DNA of 64,000 nucleotides, taken from contig NC_063446.1 of assembly GCF_020379485.1 (NCBI RefSeq), positions 18,177,525 to 18,241,524 of the forward strand. The letters are read 5' to 3'. This DNA comes from Brassica napus. Lineage: Eukaryota > Streptophyta > Magnoliopsida > Brassicales > Brassicaceae. Below the pieces are notes generated by a model. That model ran no database searches, was not told the DNA's origin, and worked only from the letters and a program-made list of their open reading frames with translations. Shown in pieces: positions 24,869 to 36,431 of the stretch (within the stretch, counting starts at the first letter, position 1; every line of letters starts with the position of its first letter). The position numbers and the translations under genes were made by a program.

Positions 24869-26129
24869 GTGGGTAGGATTTCTAGAACATGACAATATTT
24901 TGTGCTGATTGCACTGTAGTTTCGGTTAGATCTGGCTTCGGTTGTAACTCGGTACAGAAAGACTGAACTCGATTGTGGGTTGTTAACCGGGAAAGTTCAA
25001 GTCCGCAAAAAATATAATGAACAAAACCCTAATTTAATTTGTAGCAACCATGTATGTACGTAGAAGTCTGGATCCCTTTTCCCGTTGGTTTCCTCTTTTT
25101 TATATAGATAAACCCTTCTTTTGTGTGCCTAATTAGGTCGTCCTGGCCTAATGGGCTGAGTTTCATATCCCGGGCCGAGCAACTGGGCCCGATGGTCGGG
25201 CTTCCGAGCTAAGCTGATGTACTGACCCGAACAATGATGCTGAGTAAAGCTGTCTCAATCCGATCGCCAGCACTTAGTCGGGAGCTATTAGCTTAAGCCG
25301 ATGTCCTGAGCCGGCTCGATGGGCCAAATATCCCATTTGATGGGTTTGAGGAGGCATGAAATCCATCTCCTACCATTTCATTTTTATCCGCTTGAAGGAA
25401 AGCTTAAAAATGGCGGGTGTTATTCATAAGCTTTATATGTACTATAGAACGAAAAAACAGAAGAAGAGTAAATGATCTAACGGTAATGTTGATCTGGATG
25501 ACAACAGAGACGTTATTGGTTTATTGTTTAGATTCGTTTATTATAAATAACTATGGAGTGTTGAATTCAGTTGGCTTTTGAATAAAGAAATAAAGACGTG
25601 AGTCTGTGGGAGTATAATTTGGATTAAGCCAATTGTCTCTTTCGACATCAAAAGTTGTAATTCGTGGAAATGTATGTATTCACTACAAGTAATATTCAGT
25701 AGATTCGGGATTAAGTTTAAGAGACACAAGAGAAGAAACAAACTCACTCTACCAGAATCATCCATTTTGAAACTTGGATCACCATTCAATTCTACCTAAC
25801 TTTCGAAAGCCAAGACGTTGTTGTATCGCTGTGAAACAATAGGAAGATTGGCACCATCTGTTCTTCAATGAAGCTAAAGCTAAAACCAAACTATTTTACT
25901 TTTATAAGTCATATCATCGACCAAATAAAACATATGAGTACCATTAATATATAGTAAGAAAATCTCACCAAATAGAGCAAAAACAAGAAAAGTTTAAGAA
26001 GAATATGGAAAACATATCATACACCATAAAAAGCCCTAACAAGCCTTTCTCTTTCTGGATTAATAATTAAAGAAAAGAAGAAAGCAAACAGGACACAGAT
26101 CTTGAGTTTTGAATGATCTTAGATAGCAC
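24869..26129. other. Retroelement debris and 3' flank of the kinase gene
   Basis: 24,950-25,400 is unusually GC-rich with many GGGCC and CCGAGC motifs, possibly LTR sequence belonging to the gypsy fragment just upstream. 25,400-26,129 has no recognised gene and probably includes the 3' UTR of the kinase. Confidence 0.35.
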
Positions 26130-28178
26130 TTAAGGACCACGTTTCCTTCGGAAGCAGAGGCAACCCTGTTGCTGGTCAGCAGGGATCATCCCTCCTCCTT
26201 TAGTCGTATCAATACTCTCCAACATCGGTACAACCTCGTCCATCTCCGGTCTCTTGTCTGGATTTGCATCCCAGCATCGCTTCATCACAGCTGCAAGCGC
26301 GCTCGGGCAACACCTCGGTATATCCGGTCTCAGGTTCTGTATCGATCATAATACCATATATATTGCATATAGATATGTGGTTATGGTTTAATGACGGATT
26401 AAGACAACTCTTAACTATTTACCTGGCGGACGACGGCTGAAGTGACTTCAGAGAAGGTAAGATCAGGGTATGGCATGTCACAGCAATATATCTCCCATAA
26501 GCAGATACCAAAACTATACACATCGCATTTTCGATTATAAGGGTTCCCATTGAGAACCTGCAGGCCAAAGTTGGTTTTGTATAAATATTAGATTTGTTAA
26601 CAATATTGCCATTATCTCATTGGTACCTCAGGGGCCATGTAGCCAAGTGTGCCTGTCTCTCCTGTCATGTCATTAGGGTTAGATGCTTCAACTCTAGCAA
26701 CTCCAAAATCAGCGATTTTGACAGTCCGGGTTTTGTCTAACAACATGTTCTCTGTCTTTACGTCACGGTGAACAATCTTCTGTGAATGAAGGTAACTCAA
26801 CCTGAGAAAGCAACATAATTATCAAAATGCTTCTTCTCCTAAATAACCAAATGAGGAGAAAAGGGAAGGATGCTAATACCCCCTAGCGAGGTCAAGAGCG
26901 AGCTGAACAACAACTTTAAATGCTAATTTTCTTCTTCTGTTCTTGATCAAGAAAGATTTCAAAGCACCACCTTGAAGATATTCAACAACAACACAACATA
27001 TATTGTTCGGCATTGCTAGAGGACCACTCTCTGTTTGTAGCTGTAACCCTGATGCACCCATTGTAGCTCCTATGAACTGCAAAATTTCAATGATATCCCC
27101 ACCATCAATATCTGACAATGATTGTAAAAAAAAAGTTAACTGCATATGTAAAATATACGAACCTTGGTAACATTTGGATGGTCCAGTTTATGCCAAACGG
27201 CAACTTCCTGAGCAAAATCTGCCCTCAAAGACACAATCTCAGCTTCTGATCTATGCCCTTCTTCACCCCAATCAAGCAGCTTCACTGTTCAGTTTTTAAC
27301 CACAATGATTAGCCCATTTCAGTTACAGTAATAAAGCTTCTTTTAATAATTGCATTCATGGAATCTATTAGCTATTCATCCTTCCTTTTTTTTTTTTCTT
27401 TAAATTAAATTCTTGAAAAAGAGATTGGGACAACAACAGCTGGAATCACATGAAAGAGATCCACAAAGCAAGAATCATAATTAGCCAAGTAGCTGAAAAA
27501 CTTATGATAGCAAAACCCGTGTCGGCTTCACGGAGATCACAAGAGTTGCTTCTACCCACTAACGCAATAAACTAAATTTATTTAGCAAACTTAATTAAAA
27601 AAAAATTTCCTTTCAGAAGTAGATGAATCTGACAAGCTTAGAACTTTCTGTTCAAGTAAAAAGCTGTAAGCCTGTAACAAAAACCCAGAAACAGCCACAG
27701 AGTACGGCTCAAAGTTGTAACTTTAAGTAATCTGATTTAACTGTTAAGACTAAAAGTTTCAAACGTAACAACATTTACAGTTACTAAATCATATAATCAA
27801 AAAGGGGAAATATTTAGAACGATAGAGGATAAAACGACGGTTAGGTGACTCACCGGCGACATCTTGACCGTCGTAGATACCACGATGAACGGTACCGAAT
27901 GTGCCACGTGCAAGAACAGTCTTGATGATAAGCTTAGAAGGATCGATCTCCCACTCAAGCCTCTGTTTCCTCTGCCCAACGAAACCGCCGTTGAGAGCAG
28001 CGACGGGAGAGGAGGAGGCGGAGGCTCCGATGGCGGCGGCGGCGGCGGGTTCTTCTTCATCTCTCTTCTTGTTCTTCTCTAAAGTCAAAGCTCTGCTTAA
28101 ATGCCTCTCTAGTTGCTCATCTAAGCTCTTTAGATCAATCTGATCTGCTCGGACAAACCCGTCGTTTCCTTCCTTCAT
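26130..28178 (-). CDS. Raf-like (MAPKKK group C) protein kinase
   Basis: Six exons on the minus strand: 28178-27854, 27284-27163, 27076-26880, 26801-26627, 26557-26423, 26336-26130; 386 residues. The N-terminal 90 residues are charged with an Ala/Pro/Ser-rich run. The kinase domain follows: glycine loop RGTFGTVHRG, DVAVKLLDWG with the ATP lysine across the first intron junction, VVEYLQGGALKSFLI hinge, HRDVKTEN catalytic loop, IADFGVAR, GTLGYMAPEV, then a standard C-lobe and the basic end RRKRGP. All catalytic residues are present. It matches Arabidopsis At5g50000 from memory. This Ser/Thr/Tyr-like cytosolic kinase family has few characterised substrates, so the role is unassigned. The first intron is 569 bp. 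Confidence 0.93.
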
Positions 28179-29190
28179 TGTCGTGTCCTTTCCTTCCCTT
28201 GAACTAGGAAAAGATGTGACCGTACGAATCTTCCGGTCTCCTGCTCTTTTCTACTTGTTGATTTTGTTTGTCTGTTGGGGTTGTGAAGTTCTGAGTTAAT
28301 CAATGGAGAGGAAAATAAAAATTAAATAAAGGGGAAGAAGAGAAGACCGCATGTGAGTGAGCAGCAGCACATGGTCTTGCCTCGACGGAAAACGTATCCT
28401 TATTCAATTAAATAATAGTATATTTATTAAATTTTTATTTTTTTGCTAACAATATTTATTAAAAACTTAGAAGGATACAAGATATATTGGTTGACCAAAA
28501 AAACAAAAAGATACAAGATAGGCGGATATAAATGATAATTTTCCGGAGACACGAACTTAACAGAGATGAACCAAGCCTAGGCATTTTATCCAGACCTGAA
28601 AACCTAAACTGATCTGAAACCAAACCAAGAGTTTACAAATACCTAGTTGGATTTATTAAATTTTTATCCAAAATAACCAGAAGGGAAAAGAACCGATTCA
28701 AATAGACTTGAATCCGAAAATGACCGAAGAATAAACCCTATCCGAAACCGATTTATATCCAACCAATAAGATGAATATCCAAGTCTATGACTCACCATGT
28801 GTTCTATTTTATATATTTAATTTATGATTTAGTTATAATATCTTTTTATTTTTAATATTTATTATTATTTCTGAAGTATTTTTAAGTAATATACAATATA
28901 AATGTCAAATTTAAATTTTAAAAATGTTTAGTTTCAATTATTAGTAATTTATTTTTGGTTATGTTGCAAATAAATATGATAAATTTTGGTTAGAGTTTAG
29001 ATATTTTGAGTTTTTATCGGTCTTAGAATCTGAATCTGACAAGGATCAAGTATAAGTATAGACCCGAAAATTACATGTATTTTACATATATTTTAATTAT
29101 AAACTCAAATCGATCCGAAGTCTAAAAGAATTGATCTGAATCCAAATCGAAAATTTTCGAAGATTTAGTTGGATCCAAATGTCTAGAATT
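28179..29190. other. Kinase promoter and AT-rich repeat-like flank
   Basis: 28,179-28,400 probably contains the kinase 5' UTR and promoter. 28,560-29,190 contains many CCGAAAAT and CCAAACC motifs (AAACCGA, GATCTGAAACC, ATCCGAAGTC), suggesting a degenerate DNA transposon, with no ends I could fix. Confidence 0.35.
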
Positions 29191-29366
29191 TGAAAGACCC
29201 ATACCCGAAAAGAATCGACCCCATCTGAAAATCCGAATGTCCATGCCTAAGATGAAAAGCTCAAGAATATTGAGCACATGAAAGACCCATACCCGAAAAG
29301 AACCGACCCCATCTGAAAATCCGAATGTCCATGCCTAAGATGAAAAGCTCAAGAATATTGAGCACA
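29191..29366. repeat. Tandem duplication, 88 bp x 2
   Basis: The unit at 29,191-29,278 (TGAAAGACCCATACCCGAAA...TTGAGCACA) repeats at 29,279-29,366 with one visible difference (AATCGACC against AACCGACC). The near-identity implies a recent duplication. Confidence 0.9.
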
Positions 29367-30008
29367 TGAAAGCAAAATATTACGATTATAAAATAATGAT
29401 GTGGCTAAGAAATTTATGGAAAGAGGATATTGTCCGACTATAAGATGGAGAAGACCGAAATGTGATTAAGTCAGCCATCAGAAAAAAAAAGAAAATAAAG
29501 GACTCTCGGTTTAGAGATTCAAGTCTTTAGGGTTTTTGGTGAATGAGATACTTGTGAGTGAAGCAACTGTTGTTGTGCCAAGAGAATTAGAATAGTTAGG
29601 AATTGGTAACTCGTAATATACAACATGTGTATAATCACGTAAAGTAAATATGATTGAAGAAGACAATCAAATTTGTTCAAATGATTTGTAATAAGGATAT
29701 TTGTTGAAAAAGAAACCCCTATTTTTAAGACTGTCAACAATTAATTACCTGAAATTATTGAAGACTCTATTTGCCGGATACCTAAGAAATTGTGAAACAA
29801 TAAGAGAGATGAACATTGTATTTTAATAAATTTCTTGCTTTCTCATTAACGATATATACATATGGTTTTATAGACTTTTTACAGAAAAATTAGATCTTTT
29901 GCCAAATCTTATATACTCTATAAAGCTGGTATGCATCAAACTGGTTTTTGAAAAACCGTATACTTCATCAGGAAGCAATGAAGAACCTCAGGATAAGGAA
30001 GGGTAATC
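29367..30008. other. AT-rich intergenic sequence
   Basis: No gene or element recognised. Confidence 0.35.
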
Positions 30009-30186
30009 TATATTATAATGATTCATTTTTTGCTCTCTCCCCTCAGCGCGCCACGTCAGCGTTTTGTGGGCCCTAATTTTAAAAAGAGTAAAAAAAGTAT
30101 TAAGCACATAGTTCGAACCCGGGTTATTGAGATATAAACACCATCGTTTATACCACTAAACTAAATGATACTTTATATTATAATGA
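30009..30186 (-). mobile_element. tRNA-derived SINE-like unit, copy A
   Basis: Minus strand: box A TAGTTTAGTGG (30,153-30,163) and box B GGGTTCGAAC (30,111-30,120) are 33 bp apart, as in tRNA genes, then about 85 bp of unrelated tail. The exact 13-bp direct repeat TATATTATAATGA flanks it at 30,009-30,021 and 30,174-30,186, as for a SINE target duplication. The whole unit recurs at 31,215-31,370. Confidence 0.65.
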
Positions 30187-31214
30187 CTAGATTAAGACCC
30201 GCGCCTTGCGCGGAATAAACATTATATATATAAATTATTTTATGTATTATATGTTCTTACATATTATGAAATAATAAATATATATTGAATAATTAAAAGT
30301 TAGTAACTATTACATATATAATTAAATTGGTGCGAACGTATAAATCAATTTTATTAATCCAAACATTTTTAAAAAAAAAAATTGATAGGATATGTAATTA
30401 AATTTAAATGATATTAACATACATAGTATATTTTTAATATTAATGTCTATTATTTATTCAATATGGTTTATAGTTTAATTTAGAATGATAAATATACATA
30501 TATATTTTAAATCTTAATGATTAATTAAATTAGACTTTTATTTATATGATTTTGTAATCATTTGTATTTTGTCATAACAAAAATTTTAAACCATGAATCG
30601 CAAAATTTGAATGTGAGACTTTTAATAGTTTTAGTAATTTATAGTCATTTTTTTTAATTCAAAATATAAAATATACAGAAAAATCTAAATTTTTATAATA
30701 TGGTTATTGTGTTTTTTTAAAAATTATTTTAATAGTTTTAAATTAATAGAAGATACATTTTTTTATCAGATCTTTATTATTCAAAATCGTTAATTGTCAT
30801 ATATACTTTACCCACATTAGGCAATTCCGTAATCTTTATTTAAGGAAATAATAATTAATAATGAATTTATGGTTAGTTTAATAAAAAGCTTATTATATAA
30901 TTAGATGGACCAACCTATTTTTCTAATAATTCTAAGAATTATCTTATTGATGACATGTGGTTACAAAAAGAAGTTGTAATGTTTTCAAATTCATTAATTG
31001 TCATATATACTTTACCCACATTAGGCAATTCCGTAATCTTTATTTAATGAAATAATAAAAGACATTAATAAACAATTTATGGTTAGTTTAATAAAAAACT
31101 TATTATATAATTAGATGGACCAACCTATTTTTCTAATAATTCTAAGAATCATCCTATTGATGACATGTGGCTACAAAAAGAAGTTGTAATGTTTCACAAA
31201 TAATATATAGGGGA
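30187..31214 (-). mobile_element. Non-autonomous Helitron, minus orientation
   Basis: On the minus strand it starts TCCCCTATATATTATTTGTG after A (31,214/31,215) and ends CTAG before T (30,187/30,186), the A^T rule. The 3' hairpin CCGCGCAAGGCGCGG is just inside. Near the 5' end are two ~200-bp tandem copies (30,784-30,985 and 30,986-31,188), sharing ACTTTACCCACATTAGGCAA and ATTGATGACATGTGG. No coding capacity. Confidence 0.85.
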
Positions 31215-31370
31215 TTCGGTTTTTGCTCTCTCCTCAGCGCGCCACGTCAGCGTTTTGTGGGCCCTACTTTTAAAAAGAGTAAAAAAAGTGTTAAGCACAT
31301 GGTTCGAACCCGGGTTATTGAGATATAAACACCATCATTTATACCACTAAACTAAATGATACTTTGTACA
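31215..31370 (-). mobile_element. tRNA-derived SINE-like unit, copy B
   Basis: Close copy of 30,022-30,173 in the same orientation, including GGTTCGAACCCGGGTT and TACCACTAAACTAAATGATA. Its right end lacks the TATATTATAATGA repeat. Its left side abuts the Helitron directly. Confidence 0.65.
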
Positions 31371-33633
31371 TTGATGGCTGAAACTAATATATATTTATGA
31401 AGGTCGGAAATCCTTGCTTCTTCGGTTTTTTCTGTGGGCCGGGCCTACAAGTGTATTATGAGTTTTATTTTTAAATGAGATTCATCACGTTATATGAAAA
31501 AAAAACAATTATAGTTTTCCCATATTGTAAACTGTCTTTGTTTAACATGAGTTAGGGTTCTTTTCATCATTGTCTTAGACAAGTCTGAGTTACAGAGTTG
31601 CGGTGTGTGTCTGTTCGTAATCTATTTTTTCACCGGTGAACTCTTCATCTCCCAATCTTAAATCGTTTGATCATAAATGTTCCTGATTTGTAGTCCTTCT
31701 CGAAACCCTATATATATGATTCTCAACTTTGATGAACCCAATTTGCATCTCCACAAAACTCATTGATTCCTCTTAGCTTTAACCAGCTTCTAGAAAATGT
31801 CTCTTTCTGCCACTCCAGTTCCTCAAATCGGCATCTCCGGCATCCGTCACTCAACCTTCGAGTCTCTCCATCTTGGTCGTAGTAGTCAGAGCATAGCCTC
31901 TAACCTCCTCGCTTTTGGGATTCCCTGAATTTCAAGAAAGACAGTGAATTTATGGGAATCACGGTTCTCTTCCTTAATGAAAAGGTAAGTTAATCTTCGA
32001 TTTATCACACTTATTTAATATAATTGTTTTTAATTGATTTCCTGATTCTTTGTTGAATAATATTATTTGCAGATTCTGTGATTCATGGGTTTCTTCCCGC
32101 CGGACGTGCTAATCATTACATGTCATCCATTCCTCATTCGTTTCATCTCACCAACTATTAACGATGAAGTCATCACGGGTGCTCCTGAGATCAATTTCCA
32201 GTCATAACTAAACTGTTCGATAATTTCCAAGTGATTGCGAACACAAACCTAGAACTCCCATGTATATTATCATATTGCATCTGGGTTTATATTATGTTTC
32301 GATATCATAACTGATATTTAAACTCGCAGATGTGGTTGAGCAAATCCGTTCTGTCCAGGGCTCTGGCCTTACCAAAGAAACAACTCGAGTCCTTATCTGT
32401 CTCCTCATTGATCCGTAAGAAACAATCAACACACAATTCTCTTTATATTATTATTTATATTGTGCTAACATTAATAATCAAAAATATTTTCTATTCTGTG
32501 GTCGTCTATTTATCTCCCTTACTTATCATAATTATTTTACACGAACCTTTATTTTACACCTTAAAAGAAACCACAATAACCCAAACAATCAAAACACCAA
32601 AAACTAGAATTCCAAAAAAGACGAATCATTAATGATTACCTCTTTTTTTTGTCTAATCTTAGAAGTAAACTTCAAAACAAATATACCAATCCAATCACTT
32701 CAACTAAAACTCAACGACACATACATCGAGTCAACTAAACAAATACAAACTACACGGCCAGCTATTTAACAATTTACAAACTTACTTTCGCAATGAAGAA
32801 GACGAAGACGATAACCAAAATCAGTAAAATTACCTAAACAAAAAAACAAAGTAAATTATGAACTCTGATAAGTACTGCTAACAATTATTTTTGTTTACAT
32901 ATTACCCGTCAAATAAAAGATAAACAAACACATCTACACGAGGAGATACAAGAGACAATCCTGACAGACACAAAGGCAACAACAACATCTCCACCTGCTC
33001 CCTACTCTTGTCTTATAAAAATAGCTTACATGCCCAATATCAACATGCCAATGCTATTGTCTTCTTACGAAAAATGCATAAATTCGTTTAAAACTCATTA
33101 AGGCCCAAATACTCAGAACTATCACTCATTTTATAGTTATTTCTACAAGTGTTCATGTATTTGTTTTAAAGATCCGGTAAGAGCAACAAGTTTAAAAATA
33201 AAATAAAAACATATAACAAACATAATAAGGATAATACGGATAATAAAAATTATTACTTACACACAACTTACACAACTAAACTAGAGAAAAAAATATCTAG
33301 AAACAAAAGGTATTCTCAACAACTTTAATATAATTTATGTACTCTCAACAGTACAAGAAACAAATGAAAAAGACAAACAAACAATAAGTCCCAGTGACAT
33401 AGCAAACGACACTATGAACTATATCAATTACATTATTAACACAATTTAGTCCTTCATAAGTAGAGAACAATGCATACACAGTTCATCATCACAACTCTAA
33501 CCGTATAACAATTAAAAAACTTGAAAAACAACTCAAAACGCAAAATTCACAACTACAATAACCCTAACAAGTATTGAGATGAAACAAGAACTCTGTCCAT
33601 AACTCCGCGCTTGCGCGGGGGCAATGCCCCTAG
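31371..33633 (+). mobile_element. Probable Helitron 3' portion carrying gene-like fragments
   Basis: A Helitron-type end lies at 33,605-33,633: hairpin CCGCGCTTGCGCGG, then GGGCAATGCCCCTAG followed by T. The 5' start is not resolved, so the left limit is arbitrary. Upstream sequence contains balanced-composition, gene-like stretches at 31,798-31,929 (separate entry) and 32,330-32,420, unlike the AT-rich surroundings, in keeping with gene capture by Helitrons. 32,640-33,600 is AT-rich without genes. Confidence 0.5.
31798..31929 (+). pseudogene. Gene fragment, transit-peptide-like first exon
   Basis: An ATG opens 43 residues (MSLSATPVPQIGISGIRHST..., Ser/Arg-rich) ending in TGA. It looks like the first exon of a plastid-targeted protein, preceded by a plausible 5' UTR from about 31,540. 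A possible later exon after AG at 32,330 reads DVVEQIRSVQGSGLTKETTR and ends near GTAAG at 32,415. I do not recognise the parent gene. The stop and missing remainder make function unlikely. Confidence 0.4.
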
Positions 33634-34124
33634 TATTTTGTAGTTTAAGAAGTTTTTCTCTTTTTCAACATTAGGAATTTAATATTTTGTGGGGCAATAT
33701 TGAGCACAAGGAAATAAGTAATTACGACGATAAGTGGTATATGTGGCAGACTTTTTAAGTATGATGCAAACACCTCTCTCATGAGGGCCAACCAAGTGCA
33801 AATGGAATTTCTACCATATGTGCTAATGTGGTGTGAGCTTTTACCCAACTGGATATAGCGTATTACAAACATTAGTATAGACAAAGTTATCAATCATTTG
33901 GAAATTGTACGGTCACATAACAGACATAAATTTCAATTAAAGAAAAATTGTACAGCAACCTTGCAAAACATAAAAATTTCAATCAAGAAAAAACTGCAAA
34001 AATTAAATTGGAAAAAATAAAAGAAAATGTTAGATTTTCAGGATAATCGCACGAAACATATAAAAAGATATTATATGTTAATGGTGTACAACACATTATA
34101 TGATTTTTACAATCTTTCCACTAA
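33634..34124. other. AT-rich sequence before the LINE insertion
   Basis: No gene seen. The stretch near 33,660-33,730 (ATATTTTGTGGGGCAATATTGAGCACA) resembles sequence around 29,320-29,400. Confidence 0.35.
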
Positions 34125-35235
34125 CATGGCACTAATCTCTTTTCTTTTGAACAAACCTTCATTAATTTAGAAACTTTAAACTTATCCAGAGATAGATAGT
34201 CTTAGGAGAGCTGCTTAGCTAAGGCGTCAGCGTCCACATTGTTTAGTCTCGGTACATAGACAAAAGAAATAGATAAGAAAGAGCTATGAAGATTAGCAAA
34301 TATCAAAGAGAACTCCTTGAGCCTCCACAATCTTCTCATTGTTAGAGATGGCCATGACAAGGGACTTGGAATCTGACCTAACAGTCAGTTTGCGCAAACC
34401 CAACAACCGTGCTGCCTTAAGGCCAGCTTTAACAGCAAGAGCTTCTGCAACCAAGGTAGAGCCGACATTGCTGCGGCTTGATGAACATTGATGAAGAGTT
34501 CGATTGTTGATGTATTTAAAGATGCAGCCAAATCCTCCGCATCTTGTGCCAGCATTCCACGCTGCATCTACAAAACATTGAATCTCCGAGTTTGAACCAC
34601 ACTCCCGTGGTACCTGTAACTTTTTGATCGGCAGAGGTTTTGCCTTCTCCTTTTGTGCTACCTGCCAAATTCTTGCTTCTTTTAGTGCTAGCGAAACCAC
34701 CTCATGTTCCGCCATTCCTCTGTTCTCAAAAAGAAGCTTACTCCTGCATGTCCACAAGTACCAAAAAATCCAGGGGAACAAAGCAGTCTCATTTAAATCT
34801 GTCGGAGGGAGATTAACCAAACGCCCACAAGCCTGCAACAGTGCAGCCAGTGTAGTAATAGTGTTTGGGTCCGGTTTGTAAACTGCTGGAACTAACTCCC
34901 AGACCCGAGCAGTAAAGGGGCATTGGAGCAAAATGTGACGTTCTGTTTCCACAATCCCACACCTCTTGCATCTTCCTTCCACCTCCATGGCGTAGTTATT
35001 GAGATTCCAGAGGAAGTGTTTAAACTTGGGGGAGGTCTTAACCTGCCATATACAGAGTTTCCAGTTGAACTCAGGGTCCTCAACTCCTCCATTTAGCTTG
35101 CTCAGTGCATACGCTGTCTTGGTAGAATAGGTACCCGTCCTTTCCTTTAGCCAAACTAGCTCATCTTCCATCTGAAATTCACTCAGCATCAATCCCTTGA
35201 TCTCTTCCTCATACTGAGGCATGGCACTAATCTCT
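34125..35235 (-). mobile_element. 5'-truncated LINE insertion with 16-bp TSD
   Basis: The exact direct repeat CATGGCACTAATCTCT lies at 34,125-34,140 and 35,220-35,235. The inserted 1,079 bp carries one minus-strand frame of 309 residues (35,222-34,293). In order it has the end of the reverse-transcriptase connection (WLKERTGTYSTKTAYALS), a zf-RVT domain (CKRCGIVETERHILLQCPF), and an RNase H-like domain (CFVDAAWNAGTRCGGFGCIF, EALAVKAGLKAA, VRSDSKSLV). The reverse transcriptase proper and endonuclease are absent, as expected for 5' truncation. The 3' end has a short A-rich tail. It cannot transpose by itself. Confidence 0.88.
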
Positions 35236-36431
35236 ATAATTTATAAATCAACAGACTCGATTTTTTCTGATTAGGAAAAATTAGATGTATATTAATCAAT
35301 CAAATTTTGATAAACTTCACTAAATTATGTATCTTGACTTTTGGTAATCATAATATTTAACCCACTATTTTGTACTATTAGATTCAACACACTGGTGATT
35401 CTAGTTCTATGATTCTTTTATCATATTTATTATAAATATACAATAAATAAATTAAAGAAATACCTTCAAATAATATTTAAAACTATTATTTGTCACAGAA
35501 TAACACAAGGATTTTTTTTTCCAAATTAGTATTTATTAAAAGGTAAAAAACAAAGATACCTATATTTATAACTGTATGATTAATTAATATAAAAATAGTT
35601 TTTGAAAGAAATGTAACTGATAAACTATATATTAAATATGTATATAAATTGCTTAAAATACTCAAAATTGGCTACCATTTTTTTAAAAATACACTCAATC
35701 AAAAATACTCTAATATTTGAATTTAGGGTTTAATGATTATTGTTTAGGGTTTAGTATTTATGGGGCTGGGTTAGGTTTATAAAATTTTGTAAATATTTTA
35801 TAAAGTGTTCAAAAACATTTATAAATTATTTAAAAGAGTTTTATTTTTTAATCACAAATTTAAGGTATTTATGAAAATAATTATTTTTGAAGGTAAACTT
35901 GAAAAATGGTATCGAACTTGTGATAAAATTGAAATTCCCTAAATATATTATATATATGTTTAGATTTTAGTTATTATAGTTTAGATTTTACTATTTAATA
36001 TAACTAGATTATGATTTATTTTTTTTCTTTGGTTAGTAAATGTTATTTTTAAGATTATGTTTGTGTGGGTTAGTTTTGTGATAATAACTTTTCTAGTGCT
36101 ATCTATTTGTGTAATATATGAATCTACTCTATAAATCAAAGATACTCTTAGCACTTCATTAATCTACCGTTGTATTAAGACATTTATAGTAATCCTATAA
36201 TGATGACATAATAAAAAGGTAAACAAAACTATAATGCTCTTCTAGGGAGACACACTCCAGAAACGAAACGCATTTTGTGAGACAGAGAGGGGGAGAGAGA
36301 TCACCATTCACTCCTCCACCTGGATTTGCATCGTACTTAGCCTGAAATGAAATGAATCGACCAAGAAATGTAGAGGATCGTCCAATTCGACAGAGAGTAG
36401 CGAAGAGTGTCTGATCCCATCGCTGATTCTC
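35236..36431. other. AT-rich intergenic region and palmitoyltransferase promoter
   Basis: Near 35,725-35,760 there are two TTTAGGGTTTA-like stretches of telomere-repeat type. The last 200 bp, with GA-rich sequence near 36,280-36,300, probably contain the 5' UTR of the next gene. Confidence 0.4.

Noticed and set aside
24890..25420. GC-rich stretch considered as a gene exon
   Set aside because: No open frame of useful length; position after gypsy integrase suggests LTR sequence.
30111..30163. tRNA gene on the minus strand
   Set aside because: Box A and box B are present, but I see no acceptor stem pairing, and the unit has a TSD and tail like a SINE.
34385..35092. Frames overlapping the LINE frame on both strands
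   Set aside because: No similarity; shadows of the RNase H-containing frame.
35725..35760. Interstitial telomere repeat
   Set aside because: Only two TTTAGGG units, not in register; too little to call.
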